A stretch of 64,000 nt of DNA from an endosymbiont of Escarpia spicata (GTDB lineage Bacteria > Pseudomonadota > Gammaproteobacteria > Chromatiales > Chromatiaceae), in assembly GCA_003349915.1 (NCBI GenBank), contig QFXE01000001.1, positions 1-64,000 of the forward strand. Direction: 5' to 3'. A program made the position numbers and the translations under genes. Position 1 is the first letter of the stretch; every line of letters begins with the position of its first letter. Below are positions 44,871 to 54,378 of the stretch, piece after piece. The notes below the pieces were generated by a model, which saw only the letters and a list, made by a program, of their open reading frames with translations, had not been told where the DNA came from and made no database searches.

Positions 44871-45814
44871 TGGCGGAACAGAAACTACCCCCCGCTGTTT
44901 TTCTCATGGGGCCCACCGCATCCGGCAAGACGGAGCTGGCAGTGGAACTTGTGCAGAGACTGCCGATGGAGATCATCAGTGTCGATTCGGCGCTGGTTTA
45001 CCGGGGGATGGATATCGGAAGCGCCAAGCCGGCACCCGAGGTGCTTGCAAAGGCGCCGCATCGTCTGATCGATATTCGGGATCCGGCTGATGCTTACTCA
45101 GCCGCAGCGTTTCGGGGGGATGCCCTGGACGCGATGGCTGAGATCACAGATGCAGGAAAAGTGCCTCTGCTGGTAGGTGGCACCATGCTCTATTTTCGAG
45201 CGTTGGAGAAGGGGCTTTCGAATTTGCCGGAAGCCGATCCTGCCATTCGAAAGCGGCTTGAGATGGAACGGCAGCACCTTGGATTGGAGTTGTTGCATCA
45301 ACGACTGGCGGAGCTCGATCCAGTTGCCGCTGAACGCATCCACCCCAATGATGCACAGCGTATTCTTCGTGCCCTCGAAGTGATCGAGATTACCGGTCGC
45401 CCCATGACTCAGCTGCAACAAAGTGGCAGCGGAGCCTCTTTGCCCTATCGGATACTTAAACTCGTCCGTTCACCAAAAGACCGAAAAATCCTGCACGAAC
45501 GTATCGAAAAGCGTTTCCATCAAATGCTGACGGCAGGTTTTGAAGAAGAGGTACAGGCGCTACAGGTTCGGGGAGATCTGAGTCCGGATCTGCCATCCAT
45601 GCGGGCTGTCGGTTATCGGCAGATGTTGAAATATCTGTTAGGTGAATACAGCCGGGAAGAGATGATTGAAAGAGGCATTATCAGCACCCGACAACTGGCC
45701 AAGAGACAGCTCACCTGGTTGAACGCTGATAAGGAAAATCATTGGTTGGATGAAGAGGGCGATGATGTATTTGAAGAGGCGTATCAGCTGATTGTCCAAC
45801 TGATGAATCAATGA
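44870..45814 (+). CDS. miaA: tRNA dimethylallyltransferase
   Basis: 314 residues from the ATG at 44870 (TGATG with mutL). P-loop [11 protein letters not shown], substrate-lock [18 protein letters not shown], and RAVGYRQM near the C-terminus. Adds isopentenyl to A37 of UNN-reading tRNAs. In most Gammaproteobacteria the next gene is hfq; here it is absent. Confidence 0.95.
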   Translation: MAEQKLPPAVFLMGPTASGKTELAVELVQRLPMEIISVDSALVYRGMDIGSAKPAPEVLAKAPHRLIDIRDPADAYSAAAFRGDALDAMAEITDAGKVPLLVGGTMLYFRALEKGLSNLPEADPAIRKRLEMERQHLGLELLHQRLAELDPVAAERIHPNDAQRILRALEVIEITGRPMTQLQQSGSGASLPYRILKLVRSPKDRKILHERIEKRFHQMLTAGFEEEVQALQVRGDLSPDLPSMRAVGYRQMLKYLLGEYSREEMIERGIISTRQLAKRQLTWLNADKENHWLDEEGDDVFEEAYQLIVQLMNQ

Positions 45815-45818
45815 TTCC

Positions 45819-45866
45819 GTTAACAATTATTAACATCCAGTCGTAAATAACGGACTAATTGTTAAC
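45819..45866. repeat. AT-rich inverted repeat downstream of miaA
   Basis: Perfect 10-bp arms GTTAACAATT (45819-45828) and AATTGTTAAC (45857-45866) with a 28-bp spacer. No T run follows. It may be an operator for the downstream lipoprotein gene or an end-of-transcript structure. Confidence 0.4.
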
Positions 45867-46022
45867 AAGCATGACATGAATGTGAAGTTTTTTTTCGGCA
45901 TTGTGAGAAGTTGTTAAAAGGCCTGAATATAAAGACACGGAGCAATCACCTTGCTCTAAGATCGACACGGTGTTTACGAGCAGTGCTGCACGACAGTGCA
46001 GCTGCGATAAGGTATCCGTGTT

Positions 46023-46757
46023 ATGAAAATCGTATCGACTTTTCTTCTGGTTATTTTTCTACCGCTTTACATGGTGGGGTGTAACGAGCACCTCCAGGAG
46101 CCAATTGACATTCAGAAGCCCGTGGTCGAAGAATCGGTCATGTTGTCGGAAATATCTGAATCATTGGTTATGGGTGGGTCTGGCCAACAGGATTTACAGA
46201 TGCTGGATAGCTGGCAGTTGTGGTGGTCAAGTTGGCGTAGCCTCTATACCTCAACCCTGATAGTGGACTTGATCAATCCTGAATGGGCAACGGAGGAGAC
46301 GCCACTTGAACAGATCTTTCCTGTTATCCACTCCCTGTATGATATGGCACCGGAGTCGCTTTTTGATGCTGCACCCGCGTCACTCTTTCCCGATATCGTG
46401 CCGGAGTTCGGGATTCAGAGTGTCAATTCGCCGTCCATAGACAATGGTGTCCACGTGCAGCAGAAACCCATGATCGAAAAAATAACGGCATATGAGAACA
46501 GTCTCTATCTGGATTTTGAAAGAAGTACTGGCGAAAATCGTACGCGGGGTCAGAGCAGCGCGACGGGTCGGAGCAGTTATCCCCATGTTGAAATGGGCTC
46601 GTATTATGTGCAACCCGCGTCCAAGGAAGAGGAGCAACCGAAACAGGCGAGTGAGATTCACCTGAATCTCATTAAAGAGATACCGCTTACGGCCACTGTT
46701 GGGTTTTTTATTGTCATATTGTTGACGGGTGTGGGTGTCTGGGGGATGCGGGTTTAA
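46023..46757 (+). CDS. Lipoprotein with C-terminal membrane helix, unknown function
   Basis: 244 residues. Signal peptide with lipobox YMVGC, lipidated Cys at about residue 20, followed by Asn, which favours outer-membrane export. The mature part is acidic and low in recognisable structure (LLDSWQLWWSSW-like aromatic patch near 62-74; repeated ASLFP/PESLFD motifs near 115-125), and a hydrophobic helix at about 222-242 ends the protein. This two-anchor layout could bridge outer and inner membranes. AAGG lies about 10-13 bp before the ATG. No family recognised; the gene occupies the place usually held by hfq. Confidence 0.65.
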   Translation: MKIVSTFLLVIFLPLYMVGCNEHLQEPIDIQKPVVEESVMLSEISESLVMGGSGQQDLQMLDSWQLWWSSWRSLYTSTLIVDLINPEWATEETPLEQIFPVIHSLYDMAPESLFDAAPASLFPDIVPEFGIQSVNSPSIDNGVHVQQKPMIEKITAYENSLYLDFERSTGENRTRGQSSATGRSSYPHVEMGSYYVQPASKEEEQPKQASEIHLNLIKEIPLTATVGFFIVILLTGVGVWGMRV

Positions 46758-46965
46758 AGCGATTTCTCCAGTTCGATCTATGGCATGCCCAAGTCTGCAT
46801 GGTGCGGTTAGGGTAACCGGTGGGCCTACCATTGCTTGCGATGCCAACGATAGGAATTAATTTTGCTGTTTTGCTCGGAAATGTTCATAGTGACCAGCTT
46901 GGTTTATATGCCAATGTGAGCAGTCAATAAGGCCGGGTGCGAAAATCAACAGGCTTGCCCAGCCT

Positions 46966-47412
46966 ATGTTTCAATCTCCCGTTAATCTAATGCTCAATAC
47001 TTCTTCCCTCACCCTAAAAAGATTGGCCGCACTGGTTTGGTATATTGGTGTTGTGGTCCTCCTGACTAAAAGTTCTGGCTTGTTCCTTGATGCGGGCAGG
47101 AGCGGGGCTGATCCGCTTTGGATTGTGTTGGCTATTTTGAGTGGATTGGTGATTGGGTGGGTTAAGGCAAAATACCTGTTCATCAATGTGTGTAACAGGA
47201 ATCTAAAGCGCATCAATGCGTTGAAGCAGCCTATGCTATGGCAGTTTTACCGGCTTCGATTCTTTGTCTTTCTAGGTCTTATGGTTTCACTTGGTGCCTA
47301 CTTGTCCAGGGTGGTTCAAGGTGACTATCTAATGCTCATCGCTTTAGCGGTAGTGGAACTTTCAGTCGCTACTGCTCTGCTTGTAAGTAGCCATTGTTTT
47401 TGGAGGGGATAG
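46966..47412 (+). CDS. Small multi-pass membrane protein, unknown
   Basis: 148 residues, with four predicted membrane helices (about 20-40, 52-70, 92-112, 118-142) and a basic cytoplasmic loop (CNRNLKRINALKQ). The start may be ATG 46966 or ATG 46990. Resembles conserved membrane proteins of Gammaproteobacteria that I cannot name. It stands alone between the lipoprotein gene and the transporter pair. Confidence 0.6.
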   Translation: MFQSPVNLMLNTSSLTLKRLAALVWYIGVVVLLTKSSGLFLDAGRSGADPLWIVLAILSGLVIGWVKAKYLFINVCNRNLKRINALKQPMLWQFYRLRFFVFLGLMVSLGAYLSRVVQGDYLMLIALAVVELSVATALLVSSHCFWRG

Positions 47413-47672
47413 AAGCGTTTATGGTGATCTACCCTAAGCGCCAGCGGTTGAGTCCAAAATTCCTGACAAGGGGATGCGTGAACATCCCAACAGGCAGATT
47501 ATTTTCCGTGCAACAAATAGGGATAGTGATGGCCTTGGTGGGCTATAATCACTCCGCTGCCGGGGAAACCACCCTACAGTACAAGAATACCTGACCGGTC
47601 TTTCGGTGCGCCGGATTAGGGTACACTTTCCAGTGCCGTTCGGCAGGGAAACTGGGACCCTGCAGCCAGTAT

Positions 47673-48692
47673 ATGTCGACAAGAAATGGTCACGACAATC
47701 CAACTGAGGCGGATACCATGGATGCCGCAGTTCTTGGCCGGTATCTTAGCCAGGATGATCCTGTGGTTTGGATCGGGAGGCGTACCCTCCTGCTGGCGAC
47801 TCTTGCCTGTGCACTTTACTTATTGCTCGCTGTCGCCATACCTAATAGTCCCGGGGCTTGGTATCCATACGTAGCCTGGGCATTTCCTGACTTGGCTGCT
47901 TTTGAGGCGTATATCCAGGAGTTTCTTGTCGTCGATCTCGCCACCCGCCTCAACCGGCTGATGCTGATTACCTATATGGCACTGTTTACTGCGATGTGGT
48001 GGGTATATTTTCAGTCGAAACTGCAAGTCAGCAACGGTCAGTCGCATCCCTACCCGCAGCTGGAGGTGCAGACGCTACGCCGTCTGCTGGGTTTCACCAG
48101 CGTCCATTGGGACGAGAGCGCCGTTAACAATGCCGAACTGGTCGCCAGCTACCGCAACAAAGGTACGGCAGGTATGCAGGTCCTGGCTATACTCATCGCT
48201 GTATCGTTGCTGATCTTCGATGAGATTGGTGACATATGGGGTTCAGACAAGGCGGCATCTCTGTGGCAGCACGACATTCTCTGGGCCGGTATGCTCGCTG
48301 CGGCCATGGCCTTCGTCTGTTTCGTATTGTGTGTCGATGCCTTCGATACCATGTTCAATCAATTCCGCACCCATAATGTGCGAAACGTCCTGGTCAATTA
48401 TTTCTATCGATACACCATCAATCCACGCTATATCGCCACCGCCAGCCTGCTGGTTTCAATGGTACTGCTGCTCGCGTTCTACAGTGAGGTACTGTCCGCC
48501 TTCGCCATAGGTTGCATCGTCATATTCGGCTACGGTTTCTGGTTCCCGGATATCCGCGCCGCCTGCCAACCGTTTTTTGACACACCGCCCGGCAAGCCGC
48601 GCTACAGGCACCGTGGCAAGCTTGCGACAGCAATTCTGCTCGCGCCCTTTGTCTGGCAGATTGTGGTCATTGCCTGGAGCGCGCATGCCTGA
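47673..48692 (+). CDS. Polytopic membrane protein, unknown
   Basis: 339 residues. About seven hydrophobic segments (near 37-57, 93-112, 167-187, 204-225, 253-272, 275-292, 315-334). A soluble loop between the second and third helices holds QLEVQTLRRLLGFTSVHWDE. No family recognised. Its end overlaps the DMT transporter by 8 bp, so they are co-translated. The start at 47673 has no clear ribosome site; ATG at 47718 is an alternative. Confidence 0.65.
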   Translation: MSTRNGHDNPTEADTMDAAVLGRYLSQDDPVVWIGRRTLLLATLACALYLLLAVAIPNSPGAWYPYVAWAFPDLAAFEAYIQEFLVVDLATRLNRLMLITYMALFTAMWWVYFQSKLQVSNGQSHPYPQLEVQTLRRLLGFTSVHWDESAVNNAELVASYRNKGTAGMQVLAILIAVSLLIFDEIGDIWGSDKAASLWQHDILWAGMLAAAMAFVCFVLCVDAFDTMFNQFRTHNVRNVLVNYFYRYTINPRYIATASLLVSMVLLLAFYSEVLSAFAIGCIVIFGYGFWFPDIRAACQPFFDTPPGKPRYRHRGKLATAILLAPFVWQIVVIAWSAHA

Positions 48693-49584
48693 CTATCTGT
48701 ATGCGGTGGCCAGTGCCCTGCTGTGGGCAATCTCGGCCCCGATAATCAACTCCGGCATACGCAATCCATCCTGCGGAGATGCACGCACACAGGTGTTGGC
48801 CGGGCTAATGACCTCAATGTCAGCCGGAGTCTGCGTACTTGGCGGCATTGTCCTGTGGTTGGATGAAACAGTGGTATTCAGCACTGATCTCATGCTGGCA
48901 GGCGTTTTTACGTTTCCGCTGGCGACCGGTGTGTACTATTTCTCGGGTGTCGCTTTCAGTGGGCGCATCGATATAGCCTCACTGTTCAGCAAGGTCAAAC
49001 CCCTGTTTTCGTTCGCACTGGCTGCGCTGGCCCTGCATGAGCCGGTATCCCGGGGCAGCATGGGCAGCGTGTCGCTTATCGCACTTGGCACTTTGCTGTT
49101 GCTGATTGGTTCAGGATTGCGCAAGATTGATTTCGGCGGTGTGCTCCTGGGGTTGTCCACCGCTGCGTTATGGGCGCTGGGTGAGTTCTTCATGGCGACA
49201 GGCGTGCGTACCACGCATCCGGTCGCGGCCAATCTGTCAGCGTTGATGACCGGTGCACTGCTGTTTGTGCCTTTTGCCATTGCGCCCCTGCGGCGAGTTG
49301 CCAGCAGTCCACGCGGACTTGCTTCACTGACTCCGTTCCTTTTCCACGGCATTATCAGCTTTGGCATCGCCTACTCGTTATTCTTCTTCTCTATAGAGCG
49401 CATTGGGTTGGGCCATAGCGTGTTGATCAACGCCTTTTGGCCGGTACTTGGTATTCTCATAACCAGTGTGCTGCGCAGGCTGCGGGGACAACCCATCTCC
49501 CTGCCGGCGATCGTGGTCATCGCCGCAGGTATCCTGCTGGCAGGTAGCCTGCTGCAGGCGTTCGCACTTATTGCCTCTTCCTAA
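48685..49584 (+). CDS. DMT-superfamily (EamA) transporter
   Basis: 299 residues from the ATG at 48685 (GGAG 5-9 bp upstream). About ten membrane helices in two EamA repeats, with GRIDIASLFSKVKPLFSFALAALALHEP in the first and HSVLINAFWPVLGILITSVLRR in the second. Exports or imports small metabolites; substrate unknown. It shares translation with the preceding membrane protein. Pairing of a DMT permease with an unknown membrane protein hints at a dedicated transport unit. Confidence 0.82.
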   Translation: MPDYLYAVASALLWAISAPIINSGIRNPSCGDARTQVLAGLMTSMSAGVCVLGGIVLWLDETVVFSTDLMLAGVFTFPLATGVYYFSGVAFSGRIDIASLFSKVKPLFSFALAALALHEPVSRGSMGSVSLIALGTLLLLIGSGLRKIDFGGVLLGLSTAALWALGEFFMATGVRTTHPVAANLSALMTGALLFVPFAIAPLRRVASSPRGLASLTPFLFHGIISFGIAYSLFFFSIERIGLGHSVLINAFWPVLGILITSVLRRLRGQPISLPAIVVIAAGILLAGSLLQAFALIASS

Positions 49585-49680
49585 CACTATTCGACGGGTA
49601 TCTGCGGCCCTGGTGAGTTCCCAGGTATTACCCGGCAGTTGTCCTCGGAGCCTATGAATCCTATACACCCCCAGTCAGGG

Positions 49681-51403
49681 TCAATCGCGTTGCGCAAGCA
49701 CCTGTGGCAGAGCAACCTTTGCAGTGCGTTTCGCCAGTGTGTAGATACGCCGCAACTGATCTATAAACGACATCTCCAGCCGCACCAGCGTCAAATAATC
49801 CGGATCGTCCGCCGTCAGACGCGACGCCTTCCGGGACAACAAGAGTTCCGACTGATCCCGTATCTTCTCCTTCATCATCAACACGGATTCCGCCGCCCGC
49901 TGGTCGTTGTCACGAATCGCCTGCACCATGAGTTCCACGGACTCGACAATCGTAGTATAGAATTCCACCAACATCTTGCGAGTCTCCTCTCCCGACTCGG
50001 AATCCAGATCGACCGCTTTGCGGGCCAGAGAGATGACATCGATCCCCACCACATCCGCCAGGCTTTGCAGGTTATCTGACGCCATCATCAGTCCCTGAAA
50101 CTCCAGACTCTCCTGTTCCGTCAGCGTGCCCCCGCGAACCTTGCCCAGATAATTGAGTATCTCCTGGTCCAATATATCGACTTGATCGTTGCGGCGGACG
50201 ATATCATCGAGGCGGTCCCGATCTCCATCCCTCAGGGCTGGCACGACGTCCTGCAGCATGCTGAGCGTAATCGCTCCAACCCGTCCCAGTTCCAGCCGCA
50301 CCTGCTGCAACGCCACGGAGGGCGCCCTCAGTACCCCTTCATCCAGAAATTTGGGCTCTATGATAATGCCTTCCGCAGGCTTGCGCTCCGGTACGATGCG
50401 CTCTGCCAGCTTCGCGAACCAGCCGGTAAAACCGATAAAAAGCAGCGTGTTGATGACGTTGAACAGTGTATTGGCGTTGGCGATCTGGCGCGGCACTTCC
50501 GCTGCTGCCTGAGCCGTGCCCTCGAACTCCGGGCTGGATGGGGAAATCCAGACCGCCATATCCACCAGCAGCCAGATGAAGGGAAGCCATATCAGGGTGC
50601 CCAGAATGTTGAATATTACATGCACTGCCGATGCCCGCAGGTAGGGCCAGCAGCCCCTCGCTCGCCATCGCGATGGCGATGCCGACCGTTGCTGCGGAGG
50701 ACTGTACGATGGCAGTGAATGCTGCGCCGGCGAGAATACCCGCCATCGGATTTTCCAAAGCCTTGAGTATTTCCAGGAAGGGTTCGTAGCTGCGTAGGGG
50801 CGTCATTGCCTCGCTCATCAGACCCATGCCGTAAAACACCAGACCTATGTCCATGATCATCATGCCGTAGTACTTCACCTTCTCCCGCTTGGCGGTAAAG
50901 AGCATGAAAAAACCGATGGCGACAGGACCGAGGGAGTAAGCTGCAAGATCGAAAGCCAGCAACTGGGCGGTCACAGTGCTGCCGATGTTGGCTCCCATGA
51001 TCACCCCGACCGACTGGGTGAGGGTCATCATGCCACCGCTTATGAAACCAACGACCAGTAGTGTGGTTACCGTCGAAGAGTTGAGCACGCCGGTAATAAA
51101 GGCACCGGTGAGCGCACCCTTCAAGCGGTTGGTGGTGAGCTTTGCCAGTACTGTTTTCAATGTCTGGCCGGCGGATTTTGTCATCCCATCCGACAATAGT
51201 TGTAATCCACCGAGAAACAGGGCCAAGCCGCCGAACAGGCCGAGAAACAGCTGCAGCCAGTCAGGAGATTCGATCGCGCCGCCCGCCTCCGCGGCAAAGG
51301 CGAAAAAGGCAATCGCCAGTAATACCACTGCGAGGGTCGTCCTCAGCAGATGGTTGAGGATATTCGGGGATGATTGGTGTTCAGGTCGAGACGATCTCAT
51401 CAT
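49681..51403 (-). pseudogene. Na+/phosphate cotransporter (NptA/YjbB-like), broken by a frame-changing deletion
   Basis: Two adjacent fragments in different frames together form one gene. The upstream part (51403 to about 50640) carries the first inverted repeat with VLNSSTVTTLLVVGFISGG and GANIGST, and the AIVQSSAATVGIAIAMAS of the second. It then changes after LLALPAGI into a nonsense tail ending at 50339. The downstream part (from about 50643 to 49681) resumes as RASAVHVIFNILGTLIW and runs to a PhoU-like helical C-terminus. The GANIGT-type segment that belongs between LPAGI and RASAV in the family is missing, so the lesion is a deletion that also shifts frame, not a one-base error. AAGGG precedes the start. 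Functional phosphate uptake by this copy is unlikely unless the sequence is wrong. Confidence 0.85.
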
Positions 51404-51935
51404 TACCCTTTGCTCGGACGCAGTGGCTGGAAAAAGGAATACGGTACTACTCGAAGGTATGCTGAATTCGGAGAATACCTATGTCCGATTGGCGTGACAA
51501 TAGATTATTCCGGCCGCTTTTTTATGTGGTACTGCCTGACTGTGAATAAGGTCCCAGAGGCCGGGGGAGGGATCTGATGAACAGGCTGGGTGGAATGCCG
51601 GGAGCATGAATACATCCAGAACACCGAAGGCACTTGGCAACTTGGATAGGATTGCTCTTAATATTTTCAACCCGAGATTGTCGGCATCGACCAGGGCTGG
51701 CAAATCACCAGCTAGGCTTTTGACGGCACTTTCAGGAAAGCAGTATTCGTGTCAGCATGTTTGACAAAGGTCGCTTGCAAGATAACGGGTTTGTCAAACG
51801 GGTCAGGCAAAGCATCATGTTGATGTTGCCGATAGTGGGACATTGCCATGGATGCCGTCCCCGTAATCTTTCATTGAGTAAGTCTGGTCGTGAAGGAGTT
51901 GAAAATGAAGCCACTCTCGGTGGCGTGTTCTTTTT
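51404..51935. other. Gene-poor stretch, no supported gene
   Basis: 532 bp downstream of nothing in particular, between the broken cotransporter and a DUF4124-like gene. Short frames of 60-75 codons exist on both strands, but none has a ribosome site or a recognised motif. It may hold decayed sequence. Confidence 0.5.
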
Positions 51936-52184
51936 CTACGTCCGCTTGTATCGAAGTGATTTTATAGATTGTAGCTGCTGAATAACATTCGTCTGTCGTT
52001 CAGACGACCGAGATTCCTGATAATGCCTCGACTCTATTTTTTGGTCCCCCTCCGGGCAAGCGCCATCAGTAAATGTAGTTGCACCGTTTGCATTTTTACA
52101 AACATTCACATTTCCAGCATAGGAGGAGAAAGACACGAATAGCAGAACCAAAAGGGTTAACCTGATTTTCATAATCACGCTCAT
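51936..52184 (-). CDS. Small secreted DUF4124-like protein
   Basis: 82 residues (78 if the second ATG at 52172 is used). Signal peptide ending at SSYAGN, then VNVCKNANGATTFTDGACPEGD, which resembles the DUF4124 core with two cysteines that could form a disulfide. The tail is short and polar. Function unknown. Lies in a gene-poor AT-rich stretch. Confidence 0.6.
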   Translation of the reverse strand: MSVIMKIRLTLLVLLFVSFSSYAGNVNVCKNANGATTFTDGACPEGDQKIESRHYQESRSSERQTNVIQQLQSIKSLRYKRT

Positions 52185-52761
52185 TTATTTATCGTTTTCA
52201 CTAAATTCAATTGCTGCAATATACGCGCCAACAACAATATGTCCTGTTTCTTCAATGAGTTAAGCGTGAATGTCAAAGTCTTCTTTCTGAATGTGCAAAA
52301 TATCCCGACAGAATATAGGAATATTATTCATAGTATGAAGCTATCCAGTGACTGGCATTGATAGCCTAAAAGCCGAATTGCCTTTAGTTTCAAGTAATTG
52401 GGGAGGTTTAATAGTTGAAAAAGGCCAATTGGCACTGCTGTAAAGAAATCCGACAGCAACTTATTGGCAAACATAACGCTTGAGGGTGAAGACTGAAGCA
52501 TTCCGCTTTGAGTTGGAAAAAAATTTGACCCTGCATACCTGCAAAATGGGTTTGTACCAACTTCAATCTTCAGAAGACTTGCAGCAACCATCACCCACTG
52601 AGATTCATTCAAGTGCCCGCAGTGCAGATTCAGCGACAATATGTAACCGACTGGGTGACTTTATTGTGTGGGCTTTGAGAGTTACCCAGGTGTTACCCCG
52701 GCAATTTATTTTTGAGGTAAGTATTTTCTGCGCGAGAAAAGCACTATAAAACAGCAAGATT
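52185..52761. other. Gene-poor AT-rich stretch beside tRNA-Val
   Basis: 577 bp without a gene I can support. A 103-codon frame on the minus strand (52328-52639) and an 89-codon frame on the plus strand (52480-52749) overlap each other, and neither has a ribosome site or a recognised domain. It lies next to the 3' end of tRNA-Val, where integrative elements often insert, but no att-like copy of the tRNA end was seen in this window. Confidence 0.45.
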
Positions 52762-52837
52762 TGGTGGGCGTAACAGGGATCGAACCTGTGACCTCTGCAA
52801 TGTGACTGCAGCGCTCTCCCAGCTGAGCTATACGCCC
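52762..52837 (-). tRNA. tRNA-Val (anticodon CAC)
   Basis: Complete cloverleaf on the minus strand: acceptor GGGCGTA/TACGCCC, D-arm GCTC/GAGC, anticodon stem CTGCA/TGCAG with loop GTCACAT (anticodon CAC, reading GTG), T-arm ACAGG-TTCGATC-CCTGT, encoded CCA. Confidence 0.95.
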
Positions 52838-52855
52838 ATTCAGTAAGGAGCGGCC

Positions 52856-52884
52856 ATTCTAGAGATCGGAAGTTGTTCCGTCAA
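52856..52884 (-). promoter_or_regulatory. Sigma-70 promoter of tRNA-Val
   Basis: On the minus strand TTGACG (52879-52884), a 17-bp spacer, and TAGAAT (52856-52861). The tRNA begins 18 bp after the -10 element. It is divergent from gltX. Confidence 0.75.
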
Positions 52885-52953
52885 TCCACTCTGCCCATTG
52901 GCACCGGGTCTGTTAGAATTCCCTTTTTCCCCGTCAGCCAAGACAGAGCAATA

Positions 52954-54363
52954 ATGACCGTTCGCACCCGTTTCGCCCCCAGTCCCACCGGCTATCTCCA
53001 TGTCGGCGGTGCCCGTACCGCCCTTTTCTCCTGGCTCTATGCCCGCAAGCACGGAGGTAAATTCGTGCTGCGCATCGAGGATACGGATCTGGAGCGTTCC
53101 ACAGAGGAATCGGTGAATGCGATTTTGGAGGGAATGACCTGGCTCGGGCTTGAGTATGATGAGGGCCCCTTCTACCAGACCCACCGCTTCGAGCGTTATA
53201 ACGAGGTGATAGGGGAGTTGATGGAGAAGGGGTTGGCTTACCGCTGTAACTGTACTCGTGAGCGTCTTGACGACCTTAGAGAGCAGGCGATGAAGCGAAA
53301 GGAGAAACCCCGTTACGATGGGCATTGCAAGAGTCTGCATGTCGATCCGGATGAGCCCCATGTGATTCGTTTCCGCAATCCTGAGAACGGTACTGTTGTG
53401 GTGAACGACCTGATCCGCGGCCGGGTTGCCTTCAACAATGAAGAGTTGGATGACCTGATTATCCGCCGCACCGACGGATCCCCAACCTATAATCTTACAG
53501 TCGTGGTGGACGATATGGACATGGAGATAACCCATGTCATCCGGGGCGACGACCATCTCAATAATACCCCCCGCCAGATCAATATTCTGCGGGCGCTGGG
53601 TAAGAAGCCGCCGATATATGGACATGTGCCGATGATTTTGGGAGATGACGGTGCCCGGCTTTCCAAGCGCCACGGTGCCGTCAGTGTCATGCAGTATCGG
53701 GAGGAGGGCTTTCTGCCGGAGGCGTTGCTCAACTACCTGGTGCGCCTTGGCTGGTCCCACGGTGATCAGGAAATATTCTCCATAGATGAAATGATCGAAC
53801 TGTTTGATATCGACCAGGTCAATAAGGCTGCCTCCAGCTTTAATACAGAAAAGCTGCTTTGGCTCAATCAGCACTATATTAAAGTGGACGACCCCAAACG
53901 GATCGCCCATCTGCTGAGTCCGCACATGGGTAACCTGGGTATCGACCCGGCAGAGGGGCCGGATCTGGCCAATGTTGCCAAAGCACAGCAGGAGCGGGCC
54001 AAGACGCTGGTGGAGATGGCGGATATCAGCGCCTTCTGCTATCTGGACTTTGAAACGTTTGATGAGAAGGCCGCAAAAAAGCACCTGCGGCCTGCTGCCC
54101 GGGAACCATTGGAAAAAATGCGCGAAGCACTGGAGGGGGTGCAGGATTGGACTCCAGAGGCTCTGCATGATCAGGTGCAGCAGGTATCCGAGACACTTGA
54201 AGTGAAGATGGGTAAGGTCGCCCAACCGCTGAGGGTTGCTGTCGTCGGCAGGGCTGCATCGCCGGGGATCGACGTAACCCTGCAGCTGGCTGGAAAAGCC
54301 GCGACCCTGCGGCGCATCGATATGGCGCTGGAGTATATTCGGCGGCGTGAGGCTCAGGCCTGA
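52954..54363 (+). CDS. gltX: Glutamyl-tRNA synthetase
   Basis: 469 residues from the ATG at 52954. HIGH-type signature in [22 protein letters not shown]-type in ARLSKRHG, and the zinc/acceptor-binding region with [20 protein letters not shown]. Class I synthetase for tRNA-Glu. glnS follows 15 bp later, so glutamine is charged directly and an indirect GatCAB route for tRNA-Gln is not implied. -10-like TAGAAT at 52914-52919. Confidence 0.96.
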   Translation: MTVRTRFAPSPTGYLHVGGARTALFSWLYARKHGGKFVLRIEDTDLERSTEESVNAILEGMTWLGLEYDEGPFYQTHRFERYNEVIGELMEKGLAYRCNCTRERLDDLREQAMKRKEKPRYDGHCKSLHVDPDEPHVIRFRNPENGTVVVNDLIRGRVAFNNEELDDLIIRRTDGSPTYNLTVVVDDMDMEITHVIRGDDHLNNTPRQINILRALGKKPPIYGHVPMILGDDGARLSKRHGAVSVMQYREEGFLPEALLNYLVRLGWSHGDQEIFSIDEMIELFDIDQVNKAASSFNTEKLLWLNQHYIKVDDPKRIAHLLSPHMGNLGIDPAEGPDLANVAKAQQERAKTLVEMADISAFCYLDFETFDEKAAKKHLRPAAREPLEKMREALEGVQDWTPEALHDQVQQVSETLEVKMGKVAQPLRVAVVGRAASPGIDVTLQLAGKAATLRRIDMALEYIRRREAQA

Positions 54364-54378
54364 GAGATTAGAGAGATT

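Noticed and set aside
51757-51981. 74-codon frame in the gene-poor stretch
   Set aside because: No ribosome site, no signal peptide and no recognised domain; composition is like the spacer.
52328-52639. 103-codon minus-strand frame near tRNA-Val
   Set aside because: Overlaps an equally long plus-strand frame and lacks a ribosome site; no family recognised, so it was not called a gene.
52700-52840. Attachment site of an integrated element at the tRNA-Val end
   Set aside because: No second copy of the tRNA 3' end and no integrase in the window.
52840-54225. 461-codon open frame on the strand opposite gltX
   Set aside because: It is the mirror frame of a fully recognised synthetase, has no ribosome site and no domain. 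The same holds for the 280-codon frame opposite the octaheme gene (12023-12865) and the 280-codon frame opposite mfd (8476-9318).
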